64,000 bases of DNA from Streptomyces blattellae (GTDB lineage: Bacteria; Actinomycetota; Actinomycetes; Streptomycetales; Streptomycetaceae), in contig NZ_WJBG01000127.1 in assembly GCF_009709555.1 (NCBI RefSeq), positions 124,001 to 188,000 on the forward strand, read 5' to 3'. This document shows, in pieces, positions 44,534 to 53,159 of this stretch. The position numbers and the translations under genes are program-made. Every line of letters starts with the position of its first letter. The stretch's first letter is position 1. The notes under the pieces were generated by a model. That model did no database searches, was not told the DNA's origin, and worked only from the letters and a program-made list of their open reading frames with translations.

Positions 44534-44890
44534 GGCCAGAAGCGTGCCGGACGGCGAAAAACGTTCGATCAACGCCGGATCAACGCGGCGCGCGGCACGG
44601 CCGAGGTGTTTTCAGCTCGTGGGGTCCCGTTGTCCGGTTGCCTGCTCTGCCGAGTCTTGCACCGCCCACTGACAATCGCCGTCGGAAGGCCGCCGCGACC
44701 GCCGTGAGCTGCCCGGATGCCGTCCCCGGCCACCGGCCTGCCGACCGTCGCCCCAGGCGTCGATGCCGTCGCTCAGGCCGCCGACCGCTACAACGCGGTC
44801 GCCGGCTCCGCCGCGTGGGCGCGACCATCAGCGCGCCGACCAGGCACAGGGCGCCGGCGGGCTGCCGCGCTCGGCTCGGCCGCAGGGCTC

Positions 44891-45017
44891 AGGGCCCGTG
44901 CTGAGTTCCCCGCCTGCCCCCGACGTCCGGCACGCCCCGACTGCGGACATCAGCGGCTCCGCCGCGGGCGCCGTGCCCGCGCTTCGCGCGGACGACGGGG
45001 AACTCGGAACAGGCCCT
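44891..45017. mobile_element. MITE-like element or IS relic, copy B
   Basis: About 127 bp with terminal inverted repeats: AGGGCCCGTGCTGAGTTCCC on the left against AGGGCCTGTTCCGAGTTCCC read inward from the right (17 of 20). The interior GCCTGCCCCCGACGTCCGGCACG matches copy A at 17325-17468 closely, in the same orientation. It lies in the roughly 535-bp space between the WhiB and LacI genes. The part before it (44534-44890) contains no gene I can support, at most a short minus-strand hydrophobic stretch (GALCLVGALMVAPT) that may be a relic. Confidence 0.65.
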
Positions 45018-45068
45018 CGGTCGCCAGGGGGTGCGGCCGGCGATGAACGCGGTGAGTTCTCCGGTCGG

Positions 45069-46073
45069 TCAGGCGGAGGCCCGCCGTACCAGCGTGGTCG
45101 GCAGGACCACGCCTGCCGACGCGGAACCCCTGAGCAGCAGCCGCGCCATCAGCCGCCCCATCTCCTCGATGTCCTGACGGACCGTCGTCAGCGGCGGGTC
45201 GGTCTGTTCGGCCACCGGCAGCATGTCGTCGAAACCGATCACGGCGACATCGTCCGGCACCCGCCGCCCGCGCTCACGCAGCACCCGCAGGGCGCCCGCG
45301 GCGGTCAGGTCGTTCGCGGCGAAGACGGCGTCCACGTCGGGGCAGCGGTCGAGGAGTTCCCGCATCGCCCGCTCACCGCCGGCCGGCGTGAAGTCGCCCT
45401 CCACGACGAGCCGCGGGCCGGCGTCGGCCAGGACGTCCCGGAACCCGTCGAGCCGGTCCACCGCGGAGGTCTGGTCGAGGGCGCCGGTGATGTGCGCGAC
45501 GCGGGTGCGGCCGAGGCCGACGAGATGGCGTACGGCCTCGCGGGCGCCGCCGCGGTTGTCGCTGTCGACGTAGACCACGCCGCTCGTGCCGTCGCTCCAG
45601 CCGGGCCGGCCGCCGAACACGGTCGGGACTCCGGCGCGCTGGATCAACTCGGGCAGGGGGTCGTCCAGGTGCAGGGAGAAGACGAGGGCTCCGTCGACAT
45701 GGCCCCCGGCGAGATAGCGCCCCACGCGCGCGTGGTCGTCGCGGCCCTCGGTGAGCAGCAGCACGAGCTGGTTGTCGTGGGCCGTCAGCTCCTTGCTGAT
45801 CCCGCGGAGCTGCAGCGCGAAGAAGGGGTCGGCGAAGACCCGTGTCTCCGGTTCGGCGACGACGACGGCGATGGCGTCGTGGCGCCGGGTGACGAGACTG
45901 CGGGCGGCCTGATTGGGGACGTATCCCAGCTCCTCCACCGCCCGCCGGACCCGCTCCACCAGAGGTTCCCGCACTCCGTCCCCGCCGTTCACCACCCGGG
46001 ACGCGGTGGCCCGTGACACCCCGGCTCGGGCTGCCACGGCCTCCAGGGTGGGACGAGGCGCGGTTTCGGTCAC
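45069..46073 (-). CDS. LacI-family transcriptional regulator
   Basis: 334 aa. The N-terminal HTH is TLEAVAARAGVSRATASRVV (residues 9-28) with hinge VREPLVERVRRAVEELGYVPNQ; a periplasmic-binding-protein-like sensor domain fills the rest (VYVDSDNRGGAREAVRHL, AVFAANDLTAAGALR, IGFDDM). It is a sugar-responsive repressor type. GTG 46073. A GAGAGCGCTCTC palindrome 71 bp upstream, near the laccase gene end, is a standard LacI-type site, so it probably regulates itself and may control the neighbouring secreted oxidation genes. Confidence 0.93.
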   Translation of the reverse strand: MTETAPRPTLEAVAARAGVSRATASRVVNGGDGVREPLVERVRRAVEELGYVPNQAARSLVTRRHDAIAVVVAEPETRVFADPFFALQLRGISKELTAHDNQLVLLLTEGRDDHARVGRYLAGGHVDGALVFSLHLDDPLPELIQRAGVPTVFGGRPGWSDGTSGVVYVDSDNRGGAREAVRHLVGLGRTRVAHITGALDQTSAVDRLDGFRDVLADAGPRLVVEGDFTPAGGERAMRELLDRCPDVDAVFAANDLTAAGALRVLRERGRRVPDDVAVIGFDDMLPVAEQTDPPLTTVRQDIEEMGRLMARLLLRGSASAGVVLPTTLVRRASA

Positions 46074-46144
46074 GTGGGCTCCTCATAAGGGCTGTTCGCC
46101 CTGGGCGGGTGCCGATCAGGATAGCCCCCGCCACGAGCCGGTGT

Positions 46145-46156
46145 GAGAGCGCTCTC
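46145..46156. promoter_or_regulatory. LacI-type operator palindrome
   Basis: GAGAGCGCTCTC, a perfect 12-bp palindrome of the GAGCGCTC type bound by actinomycete LacI-family regulators, 71 bp upstream of the LacI gene start and 24 bp beyond the laccase stop. Confidence 0.65.
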
Positions 46157-46180
46157 GGCGCCGTCACCGCCCAAGGTCCG

Positions 46181-47152
46181 TCAGTGTTCCCGCTGATGCT
46201 CGTGCGGCTCGTACCCGGGGATCGTCCCGTCCGCCTTCCTCACCAGGAACAGCCCCACCATCCCCATGTCGGAGTGGCTCTGCACATGGCAGTGGTACAT
46301 CCACGCGCCCGCTCCCACCCCCTCCCCCGCGATCACCTGGAAGCCGAAGGAGTCCGCCGGCCCCACGATCTTGTTGTCGACGACCTGGCTCGGGTCGTCG
46401 GGGCCGGTGAGCATGCCGGTGCGGTTGTCCGCCCAGCGGTGACCGTGCATGTGGAAGGTGTGGTAGTACTCGCCGTGCGTGATCATCACGAACTCGACCC
46501 GATCGCCCATCGTGGCCTCGAAGTCGGGCCCCGAGTGCGCCGGCCTGTTGTTGATCAGCATGTCGTTGAAGACGATCGTGTGCGTCGCGTCGGGCAGCAC
46601 GTCGCCCTGCCGACGGACGATCACGGGACCGTACAGGCCCTTGCGGATACCGCCGGTGCCGTGGTCGGTGCCGACGACGTGGTCGTGGTAGTGCCAGTAG
46701 CCCGCGCTGCCCGCCCGCCAGGTGCCGTCGGCGCGGCGGCCGGGCTTGTGGGTGCGCCAGGTGTAGGTGCGGGTGCCGCCCGGTTCGACGTCGCTCCTGG
46801 TCAGCTTGGTGCCGTCACTGGAGATTTCGTAGTCCAGGCCGTGGACGTGCAGGCTCGCCCGCGCATCGGTCGTGTTCTCGAACTCGATGTGCAGGGTGTC
46901 GCCCTCGTTGAGTTCGATCAGCGGCCCGGGGATGGTCGCCTTTCCCTTCTCGAAGCCGTAGCCCAGCTGCCCGTCGGCGAACTTCTCGGCGTACAGCTTG
47001 ATGTGCCTGACCGCGCCGCCGGCCGGAGCCGTACTCGCCGCGGCGCTCTTCGCCGAGGCGTCGTCACCGACGGCCTCCGAGGCCACGGACAACGATGTCG
47101 CGACGGCCGCGCCGCCCAGCAGCACCCGTCTGTTGAACCCGCGTCTGTCCAT
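46181..47152 (-). CDS. Two-domain small laccase (SLAC, multicopper oxidase)
   Basis: 323 aa. A Tat-type signal ([19 protein letters not shown], residues 2-20) implies export in folded, cofactor-loaded form. All copper ligand motifs are present: [18 protein letters not shown] and [12 protein letters not shown], the last giving the type 1 site. Small laccases are trimeric and oxidise phenols or copper proteins while reducing O2 to water. ATG 47152 with GGGGAG 6 nt upstream. It is divergent from the quinoprotein gene across 189 bp, a region with no other gene. Function in morphological differentiation or lignin attack is proposed for relatives. Confidence 0.93.
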   Translation of the reverse strand: MDRRGFNRRVLLGGAAVATSLSVASEAVGDDASAKSAAASTAPAGGAVRHIKLYAEKFADGQLGYGFEKGKATIPGPLIELNEGDTLHIEFENTTDARASLHVHGLDYEISSDGTKLTRSDVEPGGTRTYTWRTHKPGRRADGTWRAGSAGYWHYHDHVVGTDHGTGGIRKGLYGPVIVRRQGDVLPDATHTIVFNDMLINNRPAHSGPDFEATMGDRVEFVMITHGEYYHTFHMHGHRWADNRTGMLTGPDDPSQVVDNKIVGPADSFGFQVIAGEGVGAGAWMYHCHVQSHSDMGMVGLFLVRKADGTIPGYEPHEHQREH

Positions 47153-47341
47153 GCGGAACTCCCCACCCTGATACGGAACTTGCGGAGGCGCACCTGTGAT
47201 GAACTTGTGAGACGGTACCGGCCGCATCCCCGTTTCTCCACACCCGGGACAAAGTTCGTGCCATTGCGGTCATAGGTATTGGCGGGTCACGCAAAGAGGT
47301 CTAGCTTCCTTGGGGTTGTCGCTGTGACCGAGGAGGTGCCC

Positions 47342-49822
47342 ATGCACTTACGAGGGTTGAGCACAAGAAGAAGACGGGGCTGGGCGGCCGTCGTGACCGC
47401 CGGCGTCGTCGCCGCCGGGCTCATGTCGGGTCCCACTGCGAACGCGCGTCCCGACCCGGGATCGCCCTTGACAACGATGTCCGTGAAGTCGCCGCCGGGC
47501 GGCTCGAACGTACAGGTGCTGATCTTCTACGGATCCGCGGCGGCCGGGGAGGAGTCTCCGGTCGTGAACGCCGGGATCGAGGCCATCGAGAAGATCGGCC
47601 TGTCCGGACCGGAGAACCAGCGTTTCGAGGTCACCGCCACGGACGACGCCTCGGTCTTCACCGACGAGACCCGGCTCGGCCGCTTCAACTCCATCGTGTT
47701 CCTGACCGGCGGCGGCGATGTCCTCGACCCGGAGCAGGAGGCGGGCCTGGAGGCCTACATGGAGGCGGGCGGCGGGTTCCTCGGCGTCCACGACGCGGCA
47801 CGTGCGGAGCCGTACTCGGACTGGTTCACCGGCCTGGTCGGCGCCCGCCCGGCCGCCGCCGGCCCAACCGCCGTACAGCGGGCGACGGTTGAGGTCGGCG
47901 ACCGGCAGCACCCGGCGACCAGGGATCTGCCGGTCCAGTGGAAGCGGCCGGACCAGTGGTTCAACTGGGTGAAGAACCCGTCCGGCGAGGTGCACACCGT
48001 CGCCCGCGTCCGCGAGTCGACGTACCAGCCCGGCACCACCGCCAACGGCTGGGACCACCCGGTGAGCTGGTGCCGCGACTACGACGGCGGACGCTCCTTC
48101 TACACCGGCATGGGCGGCACGGTGTCGTCGTACGACGAGACGGACTTCCGCACCCATCTGCGCGGCGCGCTGCTGTGGACGACCCGTCTGGCGCAGGCCG
48201 ACTGCAAGGCGACGATCAACGCCAACTACACGGCGGAGCGCCTGACCCAGCCCAACCAGCCCGGTCAGAACGACCAGATCGGCGAGCCGCACGGCCTGGT
48301 CACCGCGCCCGACGGACGCGTGCTCTACATCGGCCGGGGCGGCGCCGACTCCTCCCAGCCGGTGGTCACCGACTGGAACGACCCGGACATCGGCAAGGGC
48401 AGGGGCGAGATCCACGTCTACGACCCGAAGACCGGGAAGGTCACCCTGGCAGGCGCGTTGAGCGTCTTCGGCAACAAGGGCGGCGGCGACGAGCTGACCA
48501 AGGTCGAGGAGGGGCTGCTGGGTATCGAGCTGGACCCTGGCTTCGAGCGGAACGGCTGGGTGTATCTGCACTACACCCCGCACTCCCAGATCAACCGCGA
48601 CACACGCATGGCCGAGCGCCGGGTCTCCCGCTTCACGCTCGATCTTGCGACCAACAAGCTGGCTCTGAGCAGCGAGAAGGTGCTGCTCAAGTGGCCGGTG
48701 CAGATCCACAGTTGCTGCCACGCGGGCGGCGGGATGGCCTGGGACTCCCAGGGCAACCTCTACATCGCGACCGGCGACAACAACTCCAGTGGCTTCAGCG
48801 GCGGTTACTCGGGCAACAACCCGCAGCCCAACTACAAGGGCGTCTCCTTCGCCGACGCGCGCCGCACCGCCGGCAACACCAACAACCTCAACGGCAAGAT
48901 CCTGCGCATCCACCCGGAGCCCGACGGGACCTACACGCTCCCCGAGGGCAACCTGTTCACCGGCGAGGAGACCGACGAGGGCGGCGGGAAGACGCGTGGC
49001 GAGATCTACGTCATGGGGGTCAGGAACCCGGCACGGATCTCCGTCGACCAGAAGACGGACACCCTGTACGCGGGCTGGGTCGGCCCGGACGCCGGCACCC
49101 CCTCCCCGACCTGGGGCCCGGCCAAGTACGACACGTTCGCCGTGATCACCGAGGCGGGCAACCGGGGCTGGCCGTACTGCATGGGCAACGAGCAGCCCTA
49201 CCGCGACCGCAATCTGCCCGATCCGTCGCAGCCGCTGGGCTGGTACGACTGCGACAACCCGAAGAACGAGTCGCCGAACAACGACGGCCTGGTCAACCTG
49301 CCGCCGGTCACCGGAAACAACATCTGGTACTCGCCCCAGGGCGGCGCCCCCGACTACCCGCGCGACGCGAACGGCATCCCCTCGTACCGGCAGGATGAGG
49401 CCACGTACCTGCTGCCGTGGCTCAAGGGCGGCAGCCAGGCCGCGATGAACGGGCCGGTCTACCGGTACGACGCGCAGAGCACGAGCGCGACGAAGTGGCC
49501 TTCCTACTGGGACGGCAAGTGGTTCGTCGGTGACTTCTACGACGCCGACCAGCCGCGCAACGCCGTCATCACCGACCCGAAGACCCACGGTGACGGCGGT
49601 CTGCCGATCCACTCGGAGTCGCTGAAGAAGATCGTGCCGATCGGCAACGACGGCATCAAGAACCTCATGGACTGGAAGTTCGGTCCGGACGGGGCCCTGT
49701 ACGCCCTCGACTACGGGCGCGGCTTCTTCACGTCGGACGCCAAGTCGGCGCTGTGGCGGGTCACTTACACCGGCGGTGGCGCGACACCGGCCGCCGACCA
49801 GCTGGCCAGGGGGTCTCAGTGA
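47342..49822 (+). CDS. Secreted ThuA-domain plus PQQ-type sugar dehydrogenase fusion
   Basis: 826 aa. Signal peptide residues 1-36 (AAVVTAGVVAAGLMSGPTANA). Residues 55-275 are a ThuA-like domain (VFLTGGGDVL, GGGFLGVHDAA, DHPVSWCRDYDGGRSFYTGMG). Residues 300-815 are a six-bladed glucose/sorbosone-dehydrogenase propeller (LLGIELDPGF, CCHAGGGMAWD, GKILRIHPEPDG, YVMGVRNPARIS, AGNRGWPYCMG). The propeller class binds PQQ and oxidises sugars; ThuA relatives act on keto-sugars. ATG 47342 has GAGGAGG upstream. Its stop overlaps the next gene as GTGA, so both secreted proteins are made together. Confidence 0.9.
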   Translation: MHLRGLSTRRRRGWAAVVTAGVVAAGLMSGPTANARPDPGSPLTTMSVKSPPGGSNVQVLIFYGSAAAGEESPVVNAGIEAIEKIGLSGPENQRFEVTATDDASVFTDETRLGRFNSIVFLTGGGDVLDPEQEAGLEAYMEAGGGFLGVHDAARAEPYSDWFTGLVGARPAAAGPTAVQRATVEVGDRQHPATRDLPVQWKRPDQWFNWVKNPSGEVHTVARVRESTYQPGTTANGWDHPVSWCRDYDGGRSFYTGMGGTVSSYDETDFRTHLRGALLWTTRLAQADCKATINANYTAERLTQPNQPGQNDQIGEPHGLVTAPDGRVLYIGRGGADSSQPVVTDWNDPDIGKGRGEIHVYDPKTGKVTLAGALSVFGNKGGGDELTKVEEGLLGIELDPGFERNGWVYLHYTPHSQINRDTRMAERRVSRFTLDLATNKLALSSEKVLLKWPVQIHSCCHAGGGMAWDSQGNLYIATGDNNSSGFSGGYSGNNPQPNYKGVSFADARRTAGNTNNLNGKILRIHPEPDGTYTLPEGNLFTGEETDEGGGKTRGEIYVMGVRNPARISVDQKTDTLYAGWVGPDAGTPSPTWGPAKYDTFAVITEAGNRGWPYCMGNEQPYRDRNLPDPSQPLGWYDCDNPKNESPNNDGLVNLPPVTGNNIWYSPQGGAPDYPRDANGIPSYRQDEATYLLPWLKGGSQAAMNGPVYRYDAQSTSATKWPSYWDGKWFVGDFYDADQPRNAVITDPKTHGDGGLPIHSESLKKIVPIGNDGIKNLMDWKFGPDGALYALDYGRGFFTSDAKSALWRVTYTGGGATPAADQLARGSQ

Positions 49823-52014
49823 TACGCCGACGACGAATCCTGACGGCCCTGCTGGCCGCGCTGCTGATGATGCTGGGGCTCCAGAGCCCGCCCGCCGCAG
49901 GGCAGCCGGAGCCGCAGGCCGCCGCCGCCCAGACGCTCACCTGGACCGCCGACGACGACATCACCAAGTACGCGTCCGCGCCGACGACGGCCGTGGCAGG
50001 TCCGACGACGATCGTCTTCGAGAACAGTGTGGCGACCGGCAACACCACGGGCATGCCGCACACTCTGACGTTCGACGTCTCCGACCCGGAGTACAACAAC
50101 GACGTCCCGCTGAACATCCTGGCCAACCCGAACGACGACCAGGGCGGCCGCTACACCGCCGAGGTCACGCTCACCCCCGGCCGCTACCGCTACTTCTGCA
50201 CGATCCCGGGCCACGGCCAGATGCAGGGCATCCTCGTGGTGACCGAGGGCAGCGGCGAGGACACCACCCCGCCCGAGACCTCGGCCCGGGTCACCGGCGC
50301 GCAGAACGCGCAGGGCGACTACGTCGGTTCGGCGAGCGTGGCGATCGACGCCACCGACGAGGGCGGCTCGGGTGTGGACCGGATCGAGTACGCGATCGGT
50401 GACACCGGCGCCTGGCAGCCGTACACCGCACCGGTCGTCGTCGATCAGGTCGGCAGCCACCAGGTCCGCTACCGCGCCCTGGACAAGGCGGGGAACACGG
50501 CGGCCGAGAAGAGCGTCGCGTTCACGGTCGTAGCGCCGTCGACCGACGACGAGACACCGCCCGAGACGTCCGCGACGGTGACCGGCGAGCAGAACGCGGA
50601 CGGGGCCTACATCGACATGGCCACGGTCACCGTCTCCGCCTCCGACACAGGTTCCGGGGTCAACACCATCGAGTACGCGGTCGGCGACGGCGCCTGGCAG
50701 CCGTACACCGCACCGGTGATGGTGCACCAGGCCGGCACGCACACCGTGCGCTACCGCGCCACCGACAAGGCGGGCAACACGGCCGCCGGGAAGGACGTGC
50801 GGTTCACGGTCGTCCCGGCGCCTGAGCAGGACACCACCCCGCCCGTCACCGGCGTGACCGTCGACGGCACGCGGAACTCCGTCGGGGCGTACGTGGGCAA
50901 CGCCAGGGTCACCGTGAGCGCGACCGATCACGGCGGCGAGGTCGCGGGCATCGAGTACTCGCTCGACGGCGGTCCCTACCTGGCCTACACCGCGCCCGTG
51001 ATCGTCGACCGGGTGGGCCCGCACACCGTGGCCTACCGGGCGCGCGACACGGCGGGCAACACCTCCGAACCGCGGACGGTGAGCTTCACGGTGGTGGCCG
51101 GCGGCGGGGTTCCCGCGCCCAACTGCCCGGAGTTCGACGAGCGGTTGACGGTCGTCGTCGGGACGGTCGACTCGGGTGTGCCGAACCGCGTCACCGACAA
51201 CCGGTGCCGCGTCAACGAGTTGATCGAGGACGAGAAGGAGTGGACGTCCCACGCGCTGTTCCTGAAGCACGTGGAAACGGTCCTGGACGCGCTCCTCGGC
51301 GAAGGCGTCGTCGACCAGCGGGAGCACGACGCGATCCTGGAGGCCGCCCGTGAGTCCGGCATCGGCAGGCCCGGCCAGACCGAGGGCTACCGCACGATCT
51401 TCGACGGCACCGCGGGCTCCTTCGCCGACTGGCAGCACGTGGGCGGCGGTTCGTTCGGGCTCAACCCCGACGGGTCGATGACCAGCGGCACCACGCAGGC
51501 GGGCCTGGGCATGCTGTGGTTCCCGGAGCGCAAGTACGGCGACTTCTCGCTCCGGCTCCAGTGGCGGGACGACGCGCCCGGCACGGGCAACGCCAACTCC
51601 GGTGTGTTCGTGCGGTTCCCGTACGTCCATGACCATCCGGAGGAGTCCCGGCCGGAGTGGGTCGCGATCAAGTACGGGCACGAGGTGCAGGTGCTCGACC
51701 GGCCCGACGGCGACATGTACAAGACCGGCTCGGTCTACGGCTTCGACCGGGTGGGGCTCGCCGGTGCGGGCGTCACCCAGAAGGGCACGTGGAACGACTA
51801 CGAGATCCGCGTGGTCGACCAGCACTACTCGGTCTACCGCAACGGCGTGCTGATCAACGAGTTCGACAACACCGGCGGCCAGGACTTCGTCCCGCCCCGC
51901 TCGGACGACCCGGGCACGGACGGACGGCGGTTCGCCTCCGGCTACATCGGGCTCCAGGTGCACGGCACCACGGATGTCGTCTCGTACCGCGACATCAGGA
52001 TCAAGGAGCTGTAG
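49819..52014 (+). CDS. Secreted cupredoxin / OmpL47-repeat / DUF1080 protein
   Basis: 731 aa. Signal peptide 1-28. Residues 35-148: blue-copper domain with MPHTLTFD and FCTIPGHGQMQG supplying His, Cys, His and Met. Residues 148-430: three beta-sandwich repeats of about 90 residues, each opening TTPP/ETPP-type and ending KAGNTAA-like (OmpL47 type). Residues 435-525: helical linker with cysteines (PNCPEFDE, NRCRVNELIE). Residues 528-731: DUF1080/laminin-G-like domain (YRTIFDGTAGSFADW, NSGVFVRFPY, VYRNGVLINEFDN), a family that includes 3-keto-glycoside hydrolases. GTG 49819 is coupled to the upstream gene. The cupredoxin is a plausible electron acceptor for the quinoprotein. Confidence 0.88.
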   Translation: MIRRRRILTALLAALLMMLGLQSPPAAGQPEPQAAAAQTLTWTADDDITKYASAPTTAVAGPTTIVFENSVATGNTTGMPHTLTFDVSDPEYNNDVPLNILANPNDDQGGRYTAEVTLTPGRYRYFCTIPGHGQMQGILVVTEGSGEDTTPPETSARVTGAQNAQGDYVGSASVAIDATDEGGSGVDRIEYAIGDTGAWQPYTAPVVVDQVGSHQVRYRALDKAGNTAAEKSVAFTVVAPSTDDETPPETSATVTGEQNADGAYIDMATVTVSASDTGSGVNTIEYAVGDGAWQPYTAPVMVHQAGTHTVRYRATDKAGNTAAGKDVRFTVVPAPEQDTTPPVTGVTVDGTRNSVGAYVGNARVTVSATDHGGEVAGIEYSLDGGPYLAYTAPVIVDRVGPHTVAYRARDTAGNTSEPRTVSFTVVAGGGVPAPNCPEFDERLTVVVGTVDSGVPNRVTDNRCRVNELIEDEKEWTSHALFLKHVETVLDALLGEGVVDQREHDAILEAARESGIGRPGQTEGYRTIFDGTAGSFADWQHVGGGSFGLNPDGSMTSGTTQAGLGMLWFPERKYGDFSLRLQWRDDAPGTGNANSGVFVRFPYVHDHPEESRPEWVAIKYGHEVQVLDRPDGDMYKTGSVYGFDRVGLAGAGVTQKGTWNDYEIRVVDQHYSVYRNGVLINEFDNTGGQDFVPPRSDDPGTDGRRFASGYIGLQVHGTTDVVSYRDIRIKEL

Positions 52015-52034
52015 CCGTCACGGAGTCGTAGACA

Positions 52035-53084
52035 TCACTGAGTCGTAGGTTCGGGCGGCGCCTCCTCGGGGGGCGCCGCCTTCCTGGCCCGGCTCGGCTG
52101 GACCCGCTTGGGCTCGCCCGGCATCTTCGGATACTCGGGCGGGTACGGCAGGTCGCCGAGCCCGTGCTCGCGCTCGTCCTTGGCGGCCAGGTCCAGCAGG
52201 GCCTGAAGGGAGTAGCGGTGGTCGTCCATGCCGGCGTGCACATCGCCCACGTCGGCGAAGCGCACCGGCATCGTCGCGAGGTCGAAGTCCCGGGGATGGG
52301 CGACGCCGACCTCGTCCCAGCGCAGGGGCGCGGAGACCGGGGCGTGCGGGCGGGGTCGTACGGAGTAGGCGGAGGCGATGGTGCGGTCCCTGGCGGTCTG
52401 GTTGTAGTCCACGAAGATCTTCTGCCCCCGCTCCTCCTTCCACCACTTGATGGTCACGTGGTCCGGCATCCGGCGTTCCAGCTCCCGGCCGACGGCGATC
52501 GCCGCGCGGCGGACCTGGGTGAAGGTCCAGCGGGGCTCGATGGGCACGAAGACATGCAGGCCGCGTCCGCCGGAGGTCTTGGGGAAACCGCGCAGGCCGC
52601 CGAACTCGTCGAGCACGGCGCGCAGTTCATGGGCGGCGCGGACGGCGTCCGCGAAGTCGGTGCCGGGCTGCGGGTCGAGGTCGATGCGGAGTTCGTCGGG
52701 GTGGTCGACGTCGTCGCGGCGCACCGGCCAGGGATGGAAGGTGAGGGTGCCGAACTGGGCGGCCCATACGACGGCGGCCTCCTCCGTGGGGCACATCTCC
52801 TCGGCGCTGCGTCCGCTGGGAAAGGTGATGTGGGCGGTGGGGATCCAGTCGGGCATGTTCTTCGGGGCCCGCTTCTGGAAGAAGTTCTCGCCGGTCACGC
52901 CGTCCGGGTAGCGCTCCAGGGTGGTGGGGCGGTCGCGCAGGGCGCGCAGGATGCCGGGGCCGACGGCGATGTAGTACCGGGCCAGGTCCAGCTTGGTGAA
53001 ACCGCGCTCCGGAAAGAAGATCTTGCCCGGACTGGACAGCCGTACGGTCCGGCCGCCCGCCTCCAGTTGCACCGCTTCGCCCAT
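52035..53084 (-). CDS. LigD-type DNA polymerase/primase domain protein
   Basis: 349 aa, the archaeo-eukaryotic-primase-like polymerase of bacterial NHEJ as a stand-alone protein. Catalytic metal site RIDLDPQPGTDF at about residue 140, SGGRGLHVFVPI at about 172 and FVDYNQTARDRTIASAYSVR at about 228 are the LigD polymerase motifs. A 40-residue basic, proline-rich tail follows. It fills gaps with NTPs or dNTPs during end joining. ATG 53084; GTG 53093 is an alternative. It is divergent from an ATP-dependent ligase 75 bp away. Ku is not in this window. Confidence 0.92.
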   Translation of the reverse strand: MGEAVQLEAGGRTVRLSSPGKIFFPERGFTKLDLARYYIAVGPGILRALRDRPTTLERYPDGVTGENFFQKRAPKNMPDWIPTAHITFPSGRSAEEMCPTEEAAVVWAAQFGTLTFHPWPVRRDDVDHPDELRIDLDPQPGTDFADAVRAAHELRAVLDEFGGLRGFPKTSGGRGLHVFVPIEPRWTFTQVRRAAIAVGRELERRMPDHVTIKWWKEERGQKIFVDYNQTARDRTIASAYSVRPRPHAPVSAPLRWDEVGVAHPRDFDLATMPVRFADVGDVHAGMDDHRYSLQALLDLAAKDEREHGLGDLPYPPEYPKMPGEPKRVQPSRARKAAPPEEAPPEPTTQ

Positions 53085-53159
53085 GCGAGCCACGGTAGGC
53101 CCCCCACCCGCACCTCGCACACCGGGCGTGCACGGCCGCACGCGCGCAGAATTCAGAGC

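Noticed and set aside
44600-44830. Possible membrane-protein relic on the minus strand (GALCLVGALMVAPT)
   Set aside because: Only one short hydrophobic stretch is readable; too little to name a family.
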